A DNA stretch of 34,724 nt from Stenotrophomonas terrae. Lineage in GTDB: Bacteria > Pseudomonadota > Gammaproteobacteria > Xanthomonadales > Xanthomonadaceae. A model generated the notes under the pieces. The model was not told where the DNA came from and ran no database searches. It was given only the letters and a program-made list of their open reading frames with translations. This document shows positions 8,453 through 16,349 of this stretch, in pieces. Position numbers and translations under genes: made by a program. Where the stretch lies: positions 1-34,724 of the forward strand of contig NZ_LDJJ01000034.1 in the NCBI RefSeq assembly GCF_001431465.1, in the 5' to 3' direction. How positions within the stretch are numbered: position 1 is the stretch's first letter; each line of letters opens with the position of its first letter.

Positions 8453-8875
8453 ATGTCGCCTGTTTTCACCTCGGCCAGCCCTACCCGCCACTGGCTCTGG
8501 CCCATTTTGTTGTTGCTGGGAAGCATCACCCTCACCATCGCCTGGCTGCTGGTCGCCTTGAGCACTGGCACCCAGGCCGGCTGGATGGCGATATTCGCCG
8601 CGCTGGAAGCAGCCTGGATGCTGCGCCTGGGGACGTTCCGTCCGGGCATGGCACGCATCACCCTGACCATCCTCACCACCCTGCTGATCACCCTGGTCGC
8701 CAACTGGGGCATCGCTGCGGCCTACGTGGGCGGACCGATGGGCCTGACTCCGTGGGAATCCGCGCTGCGCATGGGTCCCCATTTCGCCTGGACGCTGCTG
8801 TCGCTGGCCAATGGCCTGGGCGAGCTGATCTGGCTGGGCATCGCCCTGCTGGTGGGCTGGCGCGCGGCGCGCTGA
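8453..8875 (+). CDS. Small integral membrane protein, unknown function
   Basis: A 140-aa hydrophobic protein with about four predicted membrane segments (LWPILLLLGSITLTIAWLL; AGWMAIFAALEAAWM; ITLTILTTLLITLVANWGI; the C-terminal LIWLGIALLVGW). No catalytic motif is recognised. The family looks like one of the conserved unannotated xanthomonad membrane proteins, but I cannot name it. ATG 8453 is preferred over the in-frame ATG at 8447 because CGGGA (8442-8446) sits 6 bases before 8453 and directly abuts 8447. The gene ends in a clear terminator, so it is a single-gene unit between sufT and the receptor gene. Confidence 0.7.
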   Translation: MSPVFTSASPTRHWLWPILLLLGSITLTIAWLLVALSTGTQAGWMAIFAALEAAWMLRLGTFRPGMARITLTILTTLLITLVANWGIAAAYVGGPMGLTPWESALRMGPHFAWTLLSLANGLGELIWLGIALLVGWRAAR

Positions 8876-8909
8876 CTCTCGGCTGCTCGCAGCCTTGCTG
8901 AGAGTTTTT
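8875..8909 (+). terminator. Rho-independent terminator of the 8453 gene
   Basis: ACTCTCGGC (8875-8883) pairs with GCTGAGAGT (8897-8905) over 9 positions including one G-U, around a 13-base loop with a small inner dyad. TTTTT ends at 8909. The stem begins at the last base of the stop codon. Confidence 0.8.
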
Positions 8910-9029
8910 CGGGGAAGTGAAACAAAATGTCATTTTTTGCACATTGGCTGCAGCCTGATCCGCACATTACCGACGGTTAAAAATTTGTAATTTCGTGACT
9001 CCCTCGCACCACTCTGCGGAGAGTCATAC

Positions 9030-11984
9030 GTGAGTATTCAGCCACTGAGTCAAGCTGTTCGCCGCGCCCTGCTACCCATTTCTACGGCCGCCCTTGCGCT
9101 GGGAGCGGCCGGCAGCGCCCTCGCCCAGGCTCCCGCCCCCAAGGAAGAGGCCACCAACCTGGACCGGATCCAGGTCACTGGCTCACGCATCAAGCGCGCC
9201 GATCTGGAAACCTCCAGCCCCGTATTCACCATTGACCGCCAGAACATCGAAAGCTCTGGCGCAGCCACGGTGGGTGAATTCCTGCAGCGCACCCCGGCTA
9301 TCGCCGGTGCCGCAACCAACCCCCAGGTCAACAACGGTGGCGGCGCTGGCGCCGCGACGGTCGACCTGCGCGGACTGGGCGTGAACCGCTCGCTGGTGCT
9401 GGTGGATGGCAAGCGCTGGATCGGCACCATCTCCAACGCCAATGGCGCGGTGGACGTGAACTCCATCCCGATGGCGCTGATCGAACGGGTGGAAGTACTG
9501 AAGGATGGTGCCTCGGCCATCTATGGCTCCGATGCGATCGGCGGCGTGGTCAACTTCATCCTGCGCAAGGATTTCGAAGGCGTGGAAGCCAGTGCGTTCT
9601 ACGGCATTTCCTCGCGCGGTGATGCCGATACCCAGCGCTTCGATGCCACCTTCGGCCTGGCCGGTGAAAAGGGGCACCTCATGCTGGGCGCCAGCTATGA
9701 CAAGGAAGACTCGGTCAGCGCTGCCGACCGCAGCTATTCCAGTCAGCCCTACCAGCTGTATGCAGGTGAAAAAGGAATTGGCGGTACCAGCCGCATCCTC
9801 ACCGGCCGCTATGTAGTGCCGCGTGATGTCGCCATTGCCCGCGGCACCATCCTGGATGCGAACTGCGCCCAACCCAGCGCTACCAATCCCAACCCCAACG
9901 TAGTGTTGACCCGCATCGACGGGCAACCGGGTACCTCGGCGTCGAACTTCCGCTGCTTCAACGGCAATACCGACACCTACAACTTCCAGTCGGATGGCAA
10001 CCTCAACCTGACGCCGCAGGAACGCACATCGTTGTTCATGAGCGGCAACTACCAGCTCACCGACAACATCGAAGCCTTCATGCTCGGTTCGTGGATGCGC
10101 ACCGAATCGTCGTTCTTCATCGCCCCGTTGCCGTTTGATGGCCGTGCCGATGTCGATGACGTGATGATCAGCAAGGACAGTCTCTACAACCCGTTCGGCG
10201 TGGACATCACCGATGCGCGCCTGCGCCTGCGTGATTTCATCCCCACCCGTACCACGCGCTTTGAAACCGAGACCTACCAGATTACCGCTGGCCTGCGCGG
10301 CGTGTTCGGTGACAGCACCTGGAGTTGGGATGCGTCCTACGGTTACGGCCGTACACCGCAGTCATCCACCGTGCGCGGCTATCTGATCGGCCAGGGCCTG
10401 AACGATGCGCTGGGGCCGTCGATGATCGACCCGGCCACCGGCAACCCGATCTGCGTGCGCACACCCGGCAATGCGGCAACCGCCATCAACGATTGCATCC
10501 CGGTCAATTTCATGGGCCCGGCGCCGGACCCGAACACCCCGACCGGGCAGGCCCAGCTGGCCGCATTGGAGTTGATCAACCCGACCATCCACAGCACCAG
10601 CGAAAATGACCTGAAGGTCTTCAACGCCAACGTCACCGGCGACCTGTTCAGCCTGCCCGCAGGCGCGGTCTCGCTGGCTGTCGGCGTGGAGCGCCGCGTC
10701 GAGTCGGCCAGTTCCAGCGCCGATTTCCTGACCATCATCCCGCCGGGCAAGACGGTTTGCCGCATCACCCAGGAAGCCTGTACCGGCGGCGACATCGACG
10801 GCAAATTCGATGTCAACGAAATCTATGCCGAGGCCCTGATCCCGCTGTTGGCCGATGCCCCGTTCGCAGAGAAGCTCAACGTATCGCTGGGCACCCGCTA
10901 TTCGGACTACTCCAACTTCGGCGCCACCACCAACTCCAAGATCGGCGTGGAGTGGAAGCCATTCTCCGACCTGCTGGTCCGTGCCACCTACGCCGATGTC
11001 TTCCGCGCCCCGACCATCGGCGACCTGTATTCACCCACGGTGCCCAGCGCCAACACCTATGCCGACCCCTGCAATGGCTATGAAGGCGGCAACCCCGCGG
11101 CCTGCGCCGGCGTACCCACCGACGGCTCGTTCCAGCAGAGCAACAATCAGGTGACCTCGTTCCAGGTCTCGGACCCGAACCTGAAGCCGGAAGAAGGCGA
11201 CGTACTGACCTACGGCTTCGTCTACAGCCCGAGCTGGCTGGAAGGCTTCAGCGTCACTGCCGACTACTGGCGGGTGAAGCTGGACCAGTTCATCGTCAAC
11301 CTGCCGGAGAACATGCTGCTCAACCAGTGCTTCAACTTCGGCCGCTTCTGCGACACCTTCATCCGCGATGCCAATGGTGATGTTGCTCAGATGACCAACC
11401 TGATCGGCAACTACGGCTCGATGAAGACCTCGGGCATGGACCTGGGCTTCCGCTACCAACTGCCGGAAGGCGCATGGGGCAAGCTGGTGTGGAACCTGGA
11501 CACCACCTATCTGGCGCAGTACGACGTGCAGCTGGTGGCAGGCGACCCGACCAGTGATGTCGGTGCCTTCCCGGGCATTCCGCAGAGCACTGGACTGGCC
11601 GGCACCTTCGTCGACAATGCCTCCTCGGGCTTCGGCAACATGGCGCGTTGGCGTGCGCTCAACGACCTTACCTGGTCGCGTGGCAACCTCAGCGCCAGCC
11701 TGACCACGCGCTATGTGCACCACGTCTACGAAGCGCCCGACGTGGCCGACGTCAAGGATCCCGGCTACGTTGCCAAGCGTCGGGTGCCGTCCTACACCCA
11801 GACCGACCTGCAGATCGGTTACCGCTTCGAGGATCTGAAGAACAGCTCCATCCAGATCGGCGTGCGCAACCTTACTGACCGCCAGCCGCCGTTGATCTAT
11901 TCTGGCTTCAACGCCTCGACGGATATGCGGACCTACGATGCAATCGGCCGTTTCTACTGGATGCGCTGGACTGCCCGCTTCTGA
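9030..11984 (+). CDS. TonB-dependent outer-membrane receptor
   Basis: A 984-aa receptor. A Sec signal peptide ends near ALAQ (about residue 33). The TonB-box/plug start follows (DRIQVTGSRIKRADLE), then the plug (about 50-175) with VDLRGLGVNRSLVLVDGKRW and VLKDGASAIYGSDAIGGVVNFI, and a 22-strand-type barrel with conserved VRATYADVFRAPTIGDLY and a C-terminal aromatic residue (MRWTARF). Cysteine pairs in predicted external loops (ICVR...DCIP, VCRITQEACTGG, DPCNGYEGGNPAACAG, NQCFNFGRFCDTF) suggest disulphide-braced loops. GTG start with GGAGAG 6-7 bases upstream. The ligand is unknown; no TonB-coupled sensor extension is present. The 3' neighbour is a 2OG-Fe(II) oxygenase whose ORF begins inside this gene. 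Confidence 0.93.
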   Translation: MSIQPLSQAVRRALLPISTAALALGAAGSALAQAPAPKEEATNLDRIQVTGSRIKRADLETSSPVFTIDRQNIESSGAATVGEFLQRTPAIAGAATNPQVNNGGGAGAATVDLRGLGVNRSLVLVDGKRWIGTISNANGAVDVNSIPMALIERVEVLKDGASAIYGSDAIGGVVNFILRKDFEGVEASAFYGISSRGDADTQRFDATFGLAGEKGHLMLGASYDKEDSVSAADRSYSSQPYQLYAGEKGIGGTSRILTGRYVVPRDVAIARGTILDANCAQPSATNPNPNVVLTRIDGQPGTSASNFRCFNGNTDTYNFQSDGNLNLTPQERTSLFMSGNYQLTDNIEAFMLGSWMRTESSFFIAPLPFDGRADVDDVMISKDSLYNPFGVDITDARLRLRDFIPTRTTRFETETYQITAGLRGVFGDSTWSWDASYGYGRTPQSSTVRGYLIGQGLNDALGPSMIDPATGNPICVRTPGNAATAINDCIPVNFMGPAPDPNTPTGQAQLAALELINPTIHSTSENDLKVFNANVTGDLFSLPAGAVSLAVGVERRVESASSSADFLTIIPPGKTVCRITQEACTGGDIDGKFDVNEIYAEALIPLLADAPFAEKLNVSLGTRYSDYSNFGATTNSKIGVEWKPFSDLLVRATYADVFRAPTIGDLYSPTVPSANTYADPCNGYEGGNPAACAGVPTDGSFQQSNNQVTSFQVSDPNLKPEEGDVLTYGFVYSPSWLEGFSVTADYWRVKLDQFIVNLPENMLLNQCFNFGRFCDTFIRDANGDVAQMTNLIGNYGSMKTSGMDLGFRYQLPEGAWGKLVWNLDTTYLAQYDVQLVAGDPTSDVGAFPGIPQSTGLAGTFVDNASSGFGNMARWRALNDLTWSRGNLSASLTTRYVHHVYEAPDVADVKDPGYVAKRRVPSYTQTDLQIGYRFEDLKNSSIQIGVRNLTDRQPPLIYSGFNASTDMRTYDAIGRFYWMRWTARF

Positions 11985-12621
11985 GCCCGCAGCAGCAACA
12001 AACACATCCGCCGCGGCCAATGCCGCGGCGGATGTTCATGGCAGTGACCTGCGCCACTACATACGCAGCTACGACCACAGCCTGCCGCCGGAGATGTGCG
12101 GAAAATTGATCGAGTCATTCAACGGGCTTTCGCGTTTCCAGCAAGCCAACGGCCGCGGCGTCCGGCCCGGGCTGGATGACAGCGCCTGGACCGAGATGGA
12201 TGTAAGCCGCCTCTCCGATGCCGGCTTCCTCTCGTTTTTCCGGCAGCTGATCAGCAATGCGCTGCAGCGCTACAACGCCGATGTTGGCCTGCCCCTTGCC
12301 ATCCCCGACAGCCCCTTGCTCAGCCCATTGATCATGAAGCGCTACCGCGCCGGCAGCGACGAGAAATTCCAGACCCACTTCGATTCCATCAATGAGGTCT
12401 GCGACCGGTACCTGGTGTTCCTCTGGTACCTCAATGATGTCGAGCACGGCGGACAAACCTGGTTCCCCAGCCTGCAGACCGGCGTGGCTCCACGTGCGGG
12501 GCGGTTGCTGATGTTCCCGCCTTACTGGATGTATGCCCATCAGGGAAGGCCATCGCCCGAACAGGACAAATACATCCTATCCACCTACCTCAGGTTCCCC
12601 CAGCGTCAATCCAGCGAGTAG
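11938..12621 (+). CDS. 2OG-Fe(II) oxygenase, prolyl-4-hydroxylase-like
   Basis: A 227-aa cytoplasmic non-haem iron dioxygenase. The jelly-roll core runs from about residue 40 (IRSYDHSLPPEMC) to the end. Metal ligands are His147 and Asp149 (HFDS) and His201 (YAHQGRP). Lys211, ten residues after His201, matches the 2-oxoglutarate lysine spacing of prolyl 4-hydroxylases. The substrate cannot be read from sequence; a protein or peptide hydroxylase is plausible. The only in-frame ATG before the core is 11938, 47 bases inside the receptor gene. The first 35 residues are alanine-rich and encoded across a strong hairpin, so the true N-terminus is uncertain (a non-ATG start is possible). The gene overlaps the convergent sulfotransferase by 16 bases. 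Confidence 0.85.
   Translation: MQSAVSTGCAGLPASEPAAATNTSAAANAAADVHGSDLRHYIRSYDHSLPPEMCGKLIESFNGLSRFQQANGRGVRPGLDDSAWTEMDVSRLSDAGFLSFFRQLISNALQRYNADVGLPLAIPDSPLLSPLIMKRYRAGSDEKFQTHFDSINEVCDRYLVFLWYLNDVEHGGQTWFPSLQTGVAPRAGRLLMFPPYWMYAHQGRPSPEQDKYILSTYLRFPQRQSSE
12004..12035 (+). other. Perfect 14-bp hairpin after the receptor stop codon
   Basis: ACATCCGCCGCGGC (12004-12017) and GCCGCGGCGGATGT (12022-12035) are exact inverted repeats around CAAT, starting 20 bases after the receptor stop. There is no T-run, so it resembles an mRNA-stabilising or rho-associated hairpin rather than an intrinsic terminator. It lies inside the 5' part of the oxygenase ORF. Confidence 0.85.
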
Positions 12622-14429
12622 CCAAAGCACTGCACCCAGGGCTCAAGCATGGCCAGCGTCTGCGCGTTGAAATAGGTGCGATAGCTGCGCCACCTGCCCA
12701 CTGCGCCGGCATTCAAGGGCTGCACGACCTGTGAGTAACTGGGGGTATTGATGCGACGGCTGCGTGCACCTGCATGGCTGTCGAAGGAAAGCTGCTGTTG
12801 CTGCACCGGCTGCGACAGGAATGCCATCAATGCAGACAGCTGCGCGGGCAGGTCAGCGACCATATCTTCGTAGCGCAGCACGTGCACACGCGCCGGCGCG
12901 AGCATCCGCTGCTCATGCCACCAGCCCATGACTTCCACATAGGTGCGTGCGGTGGACTCCAGCGAGCTGAATGCCATGGCCCCACCATTGATACCGAATG
13001 CCTGCATATAGCAGCTGAGCACGCAGTCACAGGGATGACGCAGCAGCAGCAACCAATCCGCATGCGGAAACAGGCGGGCCACATAGGGCAAGCGCGTCAT
13101 TGTCAGCGGATACTTGTCGACCAGTCGCCCCTGCGGCACGAGGTGGCGGCGCACCTCATTCCAATAGCATCGCCGCGCCGCGGCAATATCGGCCGGACTG
13201 AGTGCATCCAGTGCCGCGCCAAGATCATCGTCCTGCCAGCCCGGCAATGCCCGCAGCTGCGCTATCGCCACCTCCAGCGCAGGGCGCTCATCCAGCACAT
13301 CCAGCTCCGAGTGCGCGTCCAGTATCCGCTCCAGCAGCGTTGTACCCGAACGCGGGAAGCCAACAAGAAATACCGGATCGCGGGGCAGCGCAGCATCGGT
13401 CGCCGCCTGAGCCCAGGTTTCCGATGCGGGACGCAGCAGCCGCTGCTGCAGCCACTGCAGCACCGGTACGGTAGTGGCGTCGGGCGAGCGCTGCTGGAAT
13501 GCTCTTTCAGCAGCGTTGTGGGCCGACGCCAGCGCCAGCATGGCCGGCTCCGCCTGCCCAAGCTGATCATGGTTGCGTGCCAGCTCGAACTGCAGCTGCG
13601 CCTGCATTGCCGGCGCAAGATCCCGCTGCAAGCCTGCTGCCAGCCTCCCGATCGCCAGGCGCTGCTGTTGCTGCCTGCGCAGTACCCGTGCAGCCGCCAG
13701 TTCGAGCATTCCCGCCGCGCCCTGCGCGTGTTCCGGACCAACGGCCCGCAATACCTGGTCCGCCTCTTCCACCCGGTTCAGCCGCTCCAGCAACAGCGCA
13801 AATTGAATCCGGGCCTGGCCTGATTCCGGTGCCTGCGCGATCACCTGCCGGTACAACTGCTGCGCAGCCTCATCGCTGCCCGCCTGCGCCAACAACCACG
13901 CCAGGGCCTGCCGCTCACCGAGATTCAACGCATCGGCGCGCACGCCTTGCAGACATGCGGCGAGATCTTCAAAGCGCTCCAATTCGGCGAGGCTCTGCGC
14001 ATATGCCAGACGCACATCCATCGCCTCGGGCTCGCTGGCCAATGCCGCTGCCAAAAACCCACTGGCATCGTTAAAACGCGCCTGTCCCAGCAGCGCCAAG
14101 CCATACCCCAACAACCAGGCAACATCAGCCGCGCCCAGCGCGCGTGCACGTTCAAAGGCCACGCCAGCGGCGGCCGCGTCTTCGCTCTCAAGACAGACAT
14201 TGCCCAAGTTCATCCAGGCACTCACTGAATCCGGCTGCAGCCCGGCAGCACAGGAAAACCACTGACGGGCTTCCTGCAGCCTTCCCTGCCCGGCCAAGGC
14301 CATGGCAAGCACCTCCATTGCCGGCGCGAAATCCGGCGCATCGTCGAGTAGACGACGCATCGCGGCTTCGGCCAGGTCCTGGCGGCCTTGCTGAAGATTC
14401 TCCACTGCGCTTTCCAGCTCAAGCTGCAT
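12606..14429 (-). CDS. TPR-repeat sulfotransferase (tyrosylprotein-sulfotransferase-like)
   Basis: A 607-aa protein. The first ~330 residues are helical TPR-type repeats (for example AWMNLGNVCLESEDAAAAG). Residues ~345-605 form a PAPS-dependent sulfotransferase domain. The 5'-phosphosulfate loop is VGFPRSGTTLLE (about 355-366), followed by DAHSELDVLDERP. The 3'-phosphate motif is LLLRHPCDCVLSCY (about 462-475). Both motifs resemble the human tyrosylprotein sulfotransferases more than small-molecule sulfotransferases. TPRs would serve to bind a protein or peptide substrate. No signal peptide, so cytoplasmic, where PAPS is available. The start has GGGGA a few bases upstream. It is tail-to-tail with the oxygenase (16-base overlap). 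Tyrosine sulfation is inferred from motifs, not shown. Confidence 0.88.
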   Translation of the reverse strand: MQLELESAVENLQQGRQDLAEAAMRRLLDDAPDFAPAMEVLAMALAGQGRLQEARQWFSCAAGLQPDSVSAWMNLGNVCLESEDAAAAGVAFERARALGAADVAWLLGYGLALLGQARFNDASGFLAAALASEPEAMDVRLAYAQSLAELERFEDLAACLQGVRADALNLGERQALAWLLAQAGSDEAAQQLYRQVIAQAPESGQARIQFALLLERLNRVEEADQVLRAVGPEHAQGAAGMLELAAARVLRRQQQQRLAIGRLAAGLQRDLAPAMQAQLQFELARNHDQLGQAEPAMLALASAHNAAERAFQQRSPDATTVPVLQWLQQRLLRPASETWAQAATDAALPRDPVFLVGFPRSGTTLLERILDAHSELDVLDERPALEVAIAQLRALPGWQDDDLGAALDALSPADIAAARRCYWNEVRRHLVPQGRLVDKYPLTMTRLPYVARLFPHADWLLLLRHPCDCVLSCYMQAFGINGGAMAFSSLESTARTYVEVMGWWHEQRMLAPARVHVLRYEDMVADLPAQLSALMAFLSQPVQQQQLSFDSHAGARSRRINTPSYSQVVQPLNAGAVGRWRSYRTYFNAQTLAMLEPWVQCFGYSLD

Positions 14430-14548
14430 CCACGTCCCCGGCGGTTATAAGCGAATCCATCCAGACCACGGTGAAATCTTCATTTTTGGCAATCCAAGCG
14501 CAAACGCGTGCATGTACCCACACTATGTCAGCACGCAGCATAGGCACT

Positions 14549-14666
14549 GTTCGGGGACTTGGTAAGTCACTCTTCTCTCTGCACAGGTCAGACCTTACTC
14601 AGCCCAAACGCAGTGGGCACGATGGTCGGCCCCGAACCTACCCGGCAGATGCCGGGTTCTTTTTTA
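14549..14666 (+). ncRNA. Candidate structured small RNA or terminated leader
   Basis: An 8-bp closing stem, GTTCGGGG (14549-14556) with CCCCGAAC (14630-14637), encloses three small hairpins: GACTT/AAGTC (14556-14568), AGGT/ACCT (14585-14595) and GCCCA/TGGGC (14602-14618). It is followed at once by an intrinsic terminator. No plus-strand gene ends upstream of that terminator; the nearest upstream gene points the other way. This suggests an independent ~118-nt transcript, or a leader of the AraC gene 163 bases downstream. No known RNA family is recognised and no firm promoter is seen. The rest of 14430-14828 holds no credible gene. Confidence 0.45.
14640..14666 (+). terminator. Rho-independent terminator in the sulfotransferase-AraC gap
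   Basis: ACCCGGCA (14640-14647), a GA loop that probably opens wider, TGCCGGGT (14650-14657), then TCTTTTTT. It is oriented plus strand with no gene upstream, and forms the 3' end of the candidate RNA. Confidence 0.8.
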
Positions 14667-14828
14667 ACAGCCGCAACGAAACACATTGGCGGTCATTCTG
14701 AAATTTTCATTCTCGTTGCCAGACTGCAACTGTCATGCGATGTTTTCGTCGTGTTCCGGGTACGGCTGTTCAACTGAATTCTCGACCTTCCTTTCAATTC
14801 GATCGATCGATCGGACGGTGAAGACGAA

Positions 14829-15749
14829 GTGAAGATCCAACACCATTGCATCCACGGCTCCCATGCACTGGATCTGTCCAGTCAGCCCACCACGAGCGTG
14901 CACGCCACAAGCTGCTCCGGGCGCGGCGCCCGCGTACTGGTTCCTGCCGGCTGGATAAGCGTCACCCTGGTGCTGACCGGCCTGCTCGAAGTCAGCAGCG
15001 GCGATGCTCCCTGGCAACTGATGGCCCACCACCTGCAGTTATGGCTGGAAGGCGAACTGCGCATCACCAGCCGCAGCCCTGCCTGGTGGCTGTGCATCAC
15101 CGCACCTGCTGCGTTGTGGGAGCGGCTACCGTGCTCTCCGCCCGTCAACAACCATCTCATCCCTCGCGAAATGAACTGCGACCGGGAGCTCGCAAGCGCC
15201 GTGCTGCACATGGCGCGCAAACGCTGTTTCAACAACAGCGATGCAAGCGCAGTCCAGGATGGCATGTTGCTGCTACGGGACACGCTGGTGGAACGGCAGC
15301 AACCCTTGCATGGCCAACTCAATCGCTGCAGTGGCCGCACCGCATTGCGGCGCCATCAAACGATGTTGCGGCTGCTGCGCGTGCAACACCTGATCCGCTG
15401 CAACATGGAGGCACGATTGGATCTCAATCGCCTGGCCGCGATTGCCAACTACTCACCGCCCCATCTGATCCGCATCTATCGCGAAGTATTCGATGAAACG
15501 CCGTTCGAATACGCCACCCGCCTTCGGCTCCAGCGCGCATGGCACCTGGTATGCACCACCGAGCTTTCGATCTGCGAAATAGCCGGTGCGCTTGGATTTG
15601 AGACCGAAAGTGCGTTCTGCCGATCCTTCAAGCAAAGTTTTGCCTGTACCGCCAGCCAAGCGCGTCGAAATCATGCGCCGGGGAGTTCCGCGGGCATATG
15701 CAGCCCGCCGATGGAACGCGACGCACCGCCGCAACTTGTAGCACCGTGA
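14829..15749 (+). CDS. AraC-family transcriptional regulator, copy 1
   Basis: A 306-aa regulator. The N-terminal half (about 1-150) is a putative cupin-like sensor with VPAGWISVTLVLTGLLEVSSG. A linker, CSGRTALRRHQT, leads into LRLLRVQHLIRC, then two helix-turn-helix motifs (LAAIANYSPPHLIRIYREVF; ICEIAGALGFETESAFCRSF) of the AraC DNA-binding domain. The ORF begins at GTG 14829 with GAAGAC upstream; the paralogue at 16350 uses the same GAAGACG-AGTG context, which supports the start. The inducer is unknown. Location suggests control of the adjacent sulfotransferase, receptor or oxygenase genes, which is an inference. Confidence 0.88.
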   Translation: MKIQHHCIHGSHALDLSSQPTTSVHATSCSGRGARVLVPAGWISVTLVLTGLLEVSSGDAPWQLMAHHLQLWLEGELRITSRSPAWWLCITAPAALWERLPCSPPVNNHLIPREMNCDRELASAVLHMARKRCFNNSDASAVQDGMLLLRDTLVERQQPLHGQLNRCSGRTALRRHQTMLRLLRVQHLIRCNMEARLDLNRLAAIANYSPPHLIRIYREVFDETPFEYATRLRLQRAWHLVCTTELSICEIAGALGFETESAFCRSFKQSFACTASQARRNHAPGSSAGICSPPMERDAPPQLVAP

Positions 15750-16349
15750 TCTCCTGCTGAAGCGACTGCGCGGCTGCGGCCAGCCGCGCCCTGACTGCAG
15801 TCATCGCAATTCAAGCGCACGCAGCCTGCCGTGCAGGTTGCCCATTGCAAGTGCGTGATGCACGACGCCCTGCCGCCAACGAACCGATGGACACGTCACC
15901 TCGGACGCTTGCAACCAGTGCCTCCACGTGAGCCTTGATGCAGGCCGCCGCGTATTGCTGCAGCGGCATCATGTCTACTTGGCGCACCATTTCCATGGCT
16001 GCCATGGCTGGACGCACGCAACTCCGGCCCATGATTGAACGGCGGATACAGCCGCGCACACCCACTGGGCAAAGCAGCTCCCGGCTTGCCTCGCCTCTCT
16101 CAGAGCACCCCGGCTACTGTACGGCGACGTCCTTTTTCGTGTCCCCAATTCAGCAAGCTCCCGGCACAGCTGAGCACCCTTTTCGCATGTACAGGTGAGG
16201 TATCTGACAGCTGCCTGCGTCTGAACTGAGTAGAGCTTCACAAAAGCTCACACGACAGCCGGGAAATACCCCGGTTACAGCGCGCAAGGCCGCATAGCGC
16301 GGCTTGGCGTCCGTCGCCAGTTCATGCAGCTACTCAGGGGGAAGACGCA
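15750..16349. other. 600-bp gap between the two AraC genes
   Basis: No supported gene; the short frames on both strands lack ribosome sites or family features. It holds a 9-bp perfect hairpin just after copy 1 (GCGCGGCTG/CAGCCGCGC, 15768-15789, no T-run). Close to copy 2 there are small dyads, such as GAGCTT/AAGCTC near 16232-16249 and CCGGG/CCCGG near 16260-16274, that may lie in its leader. Confidence 0.45.

Noticed and set aside
14559..14777. 72-codon plus-strand frame between sulfotransferase and AraC genes
   Set aside because: It runs through the RNA-like structure and terminator; no ribosome site. A peptide precursor was considered, but no leader or core pattern is visible.
15811..16241. 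Short frames on both strands between the AraC genes
   Set aside because: No ribosome binding site, no conserved motif, mutually overlapping.
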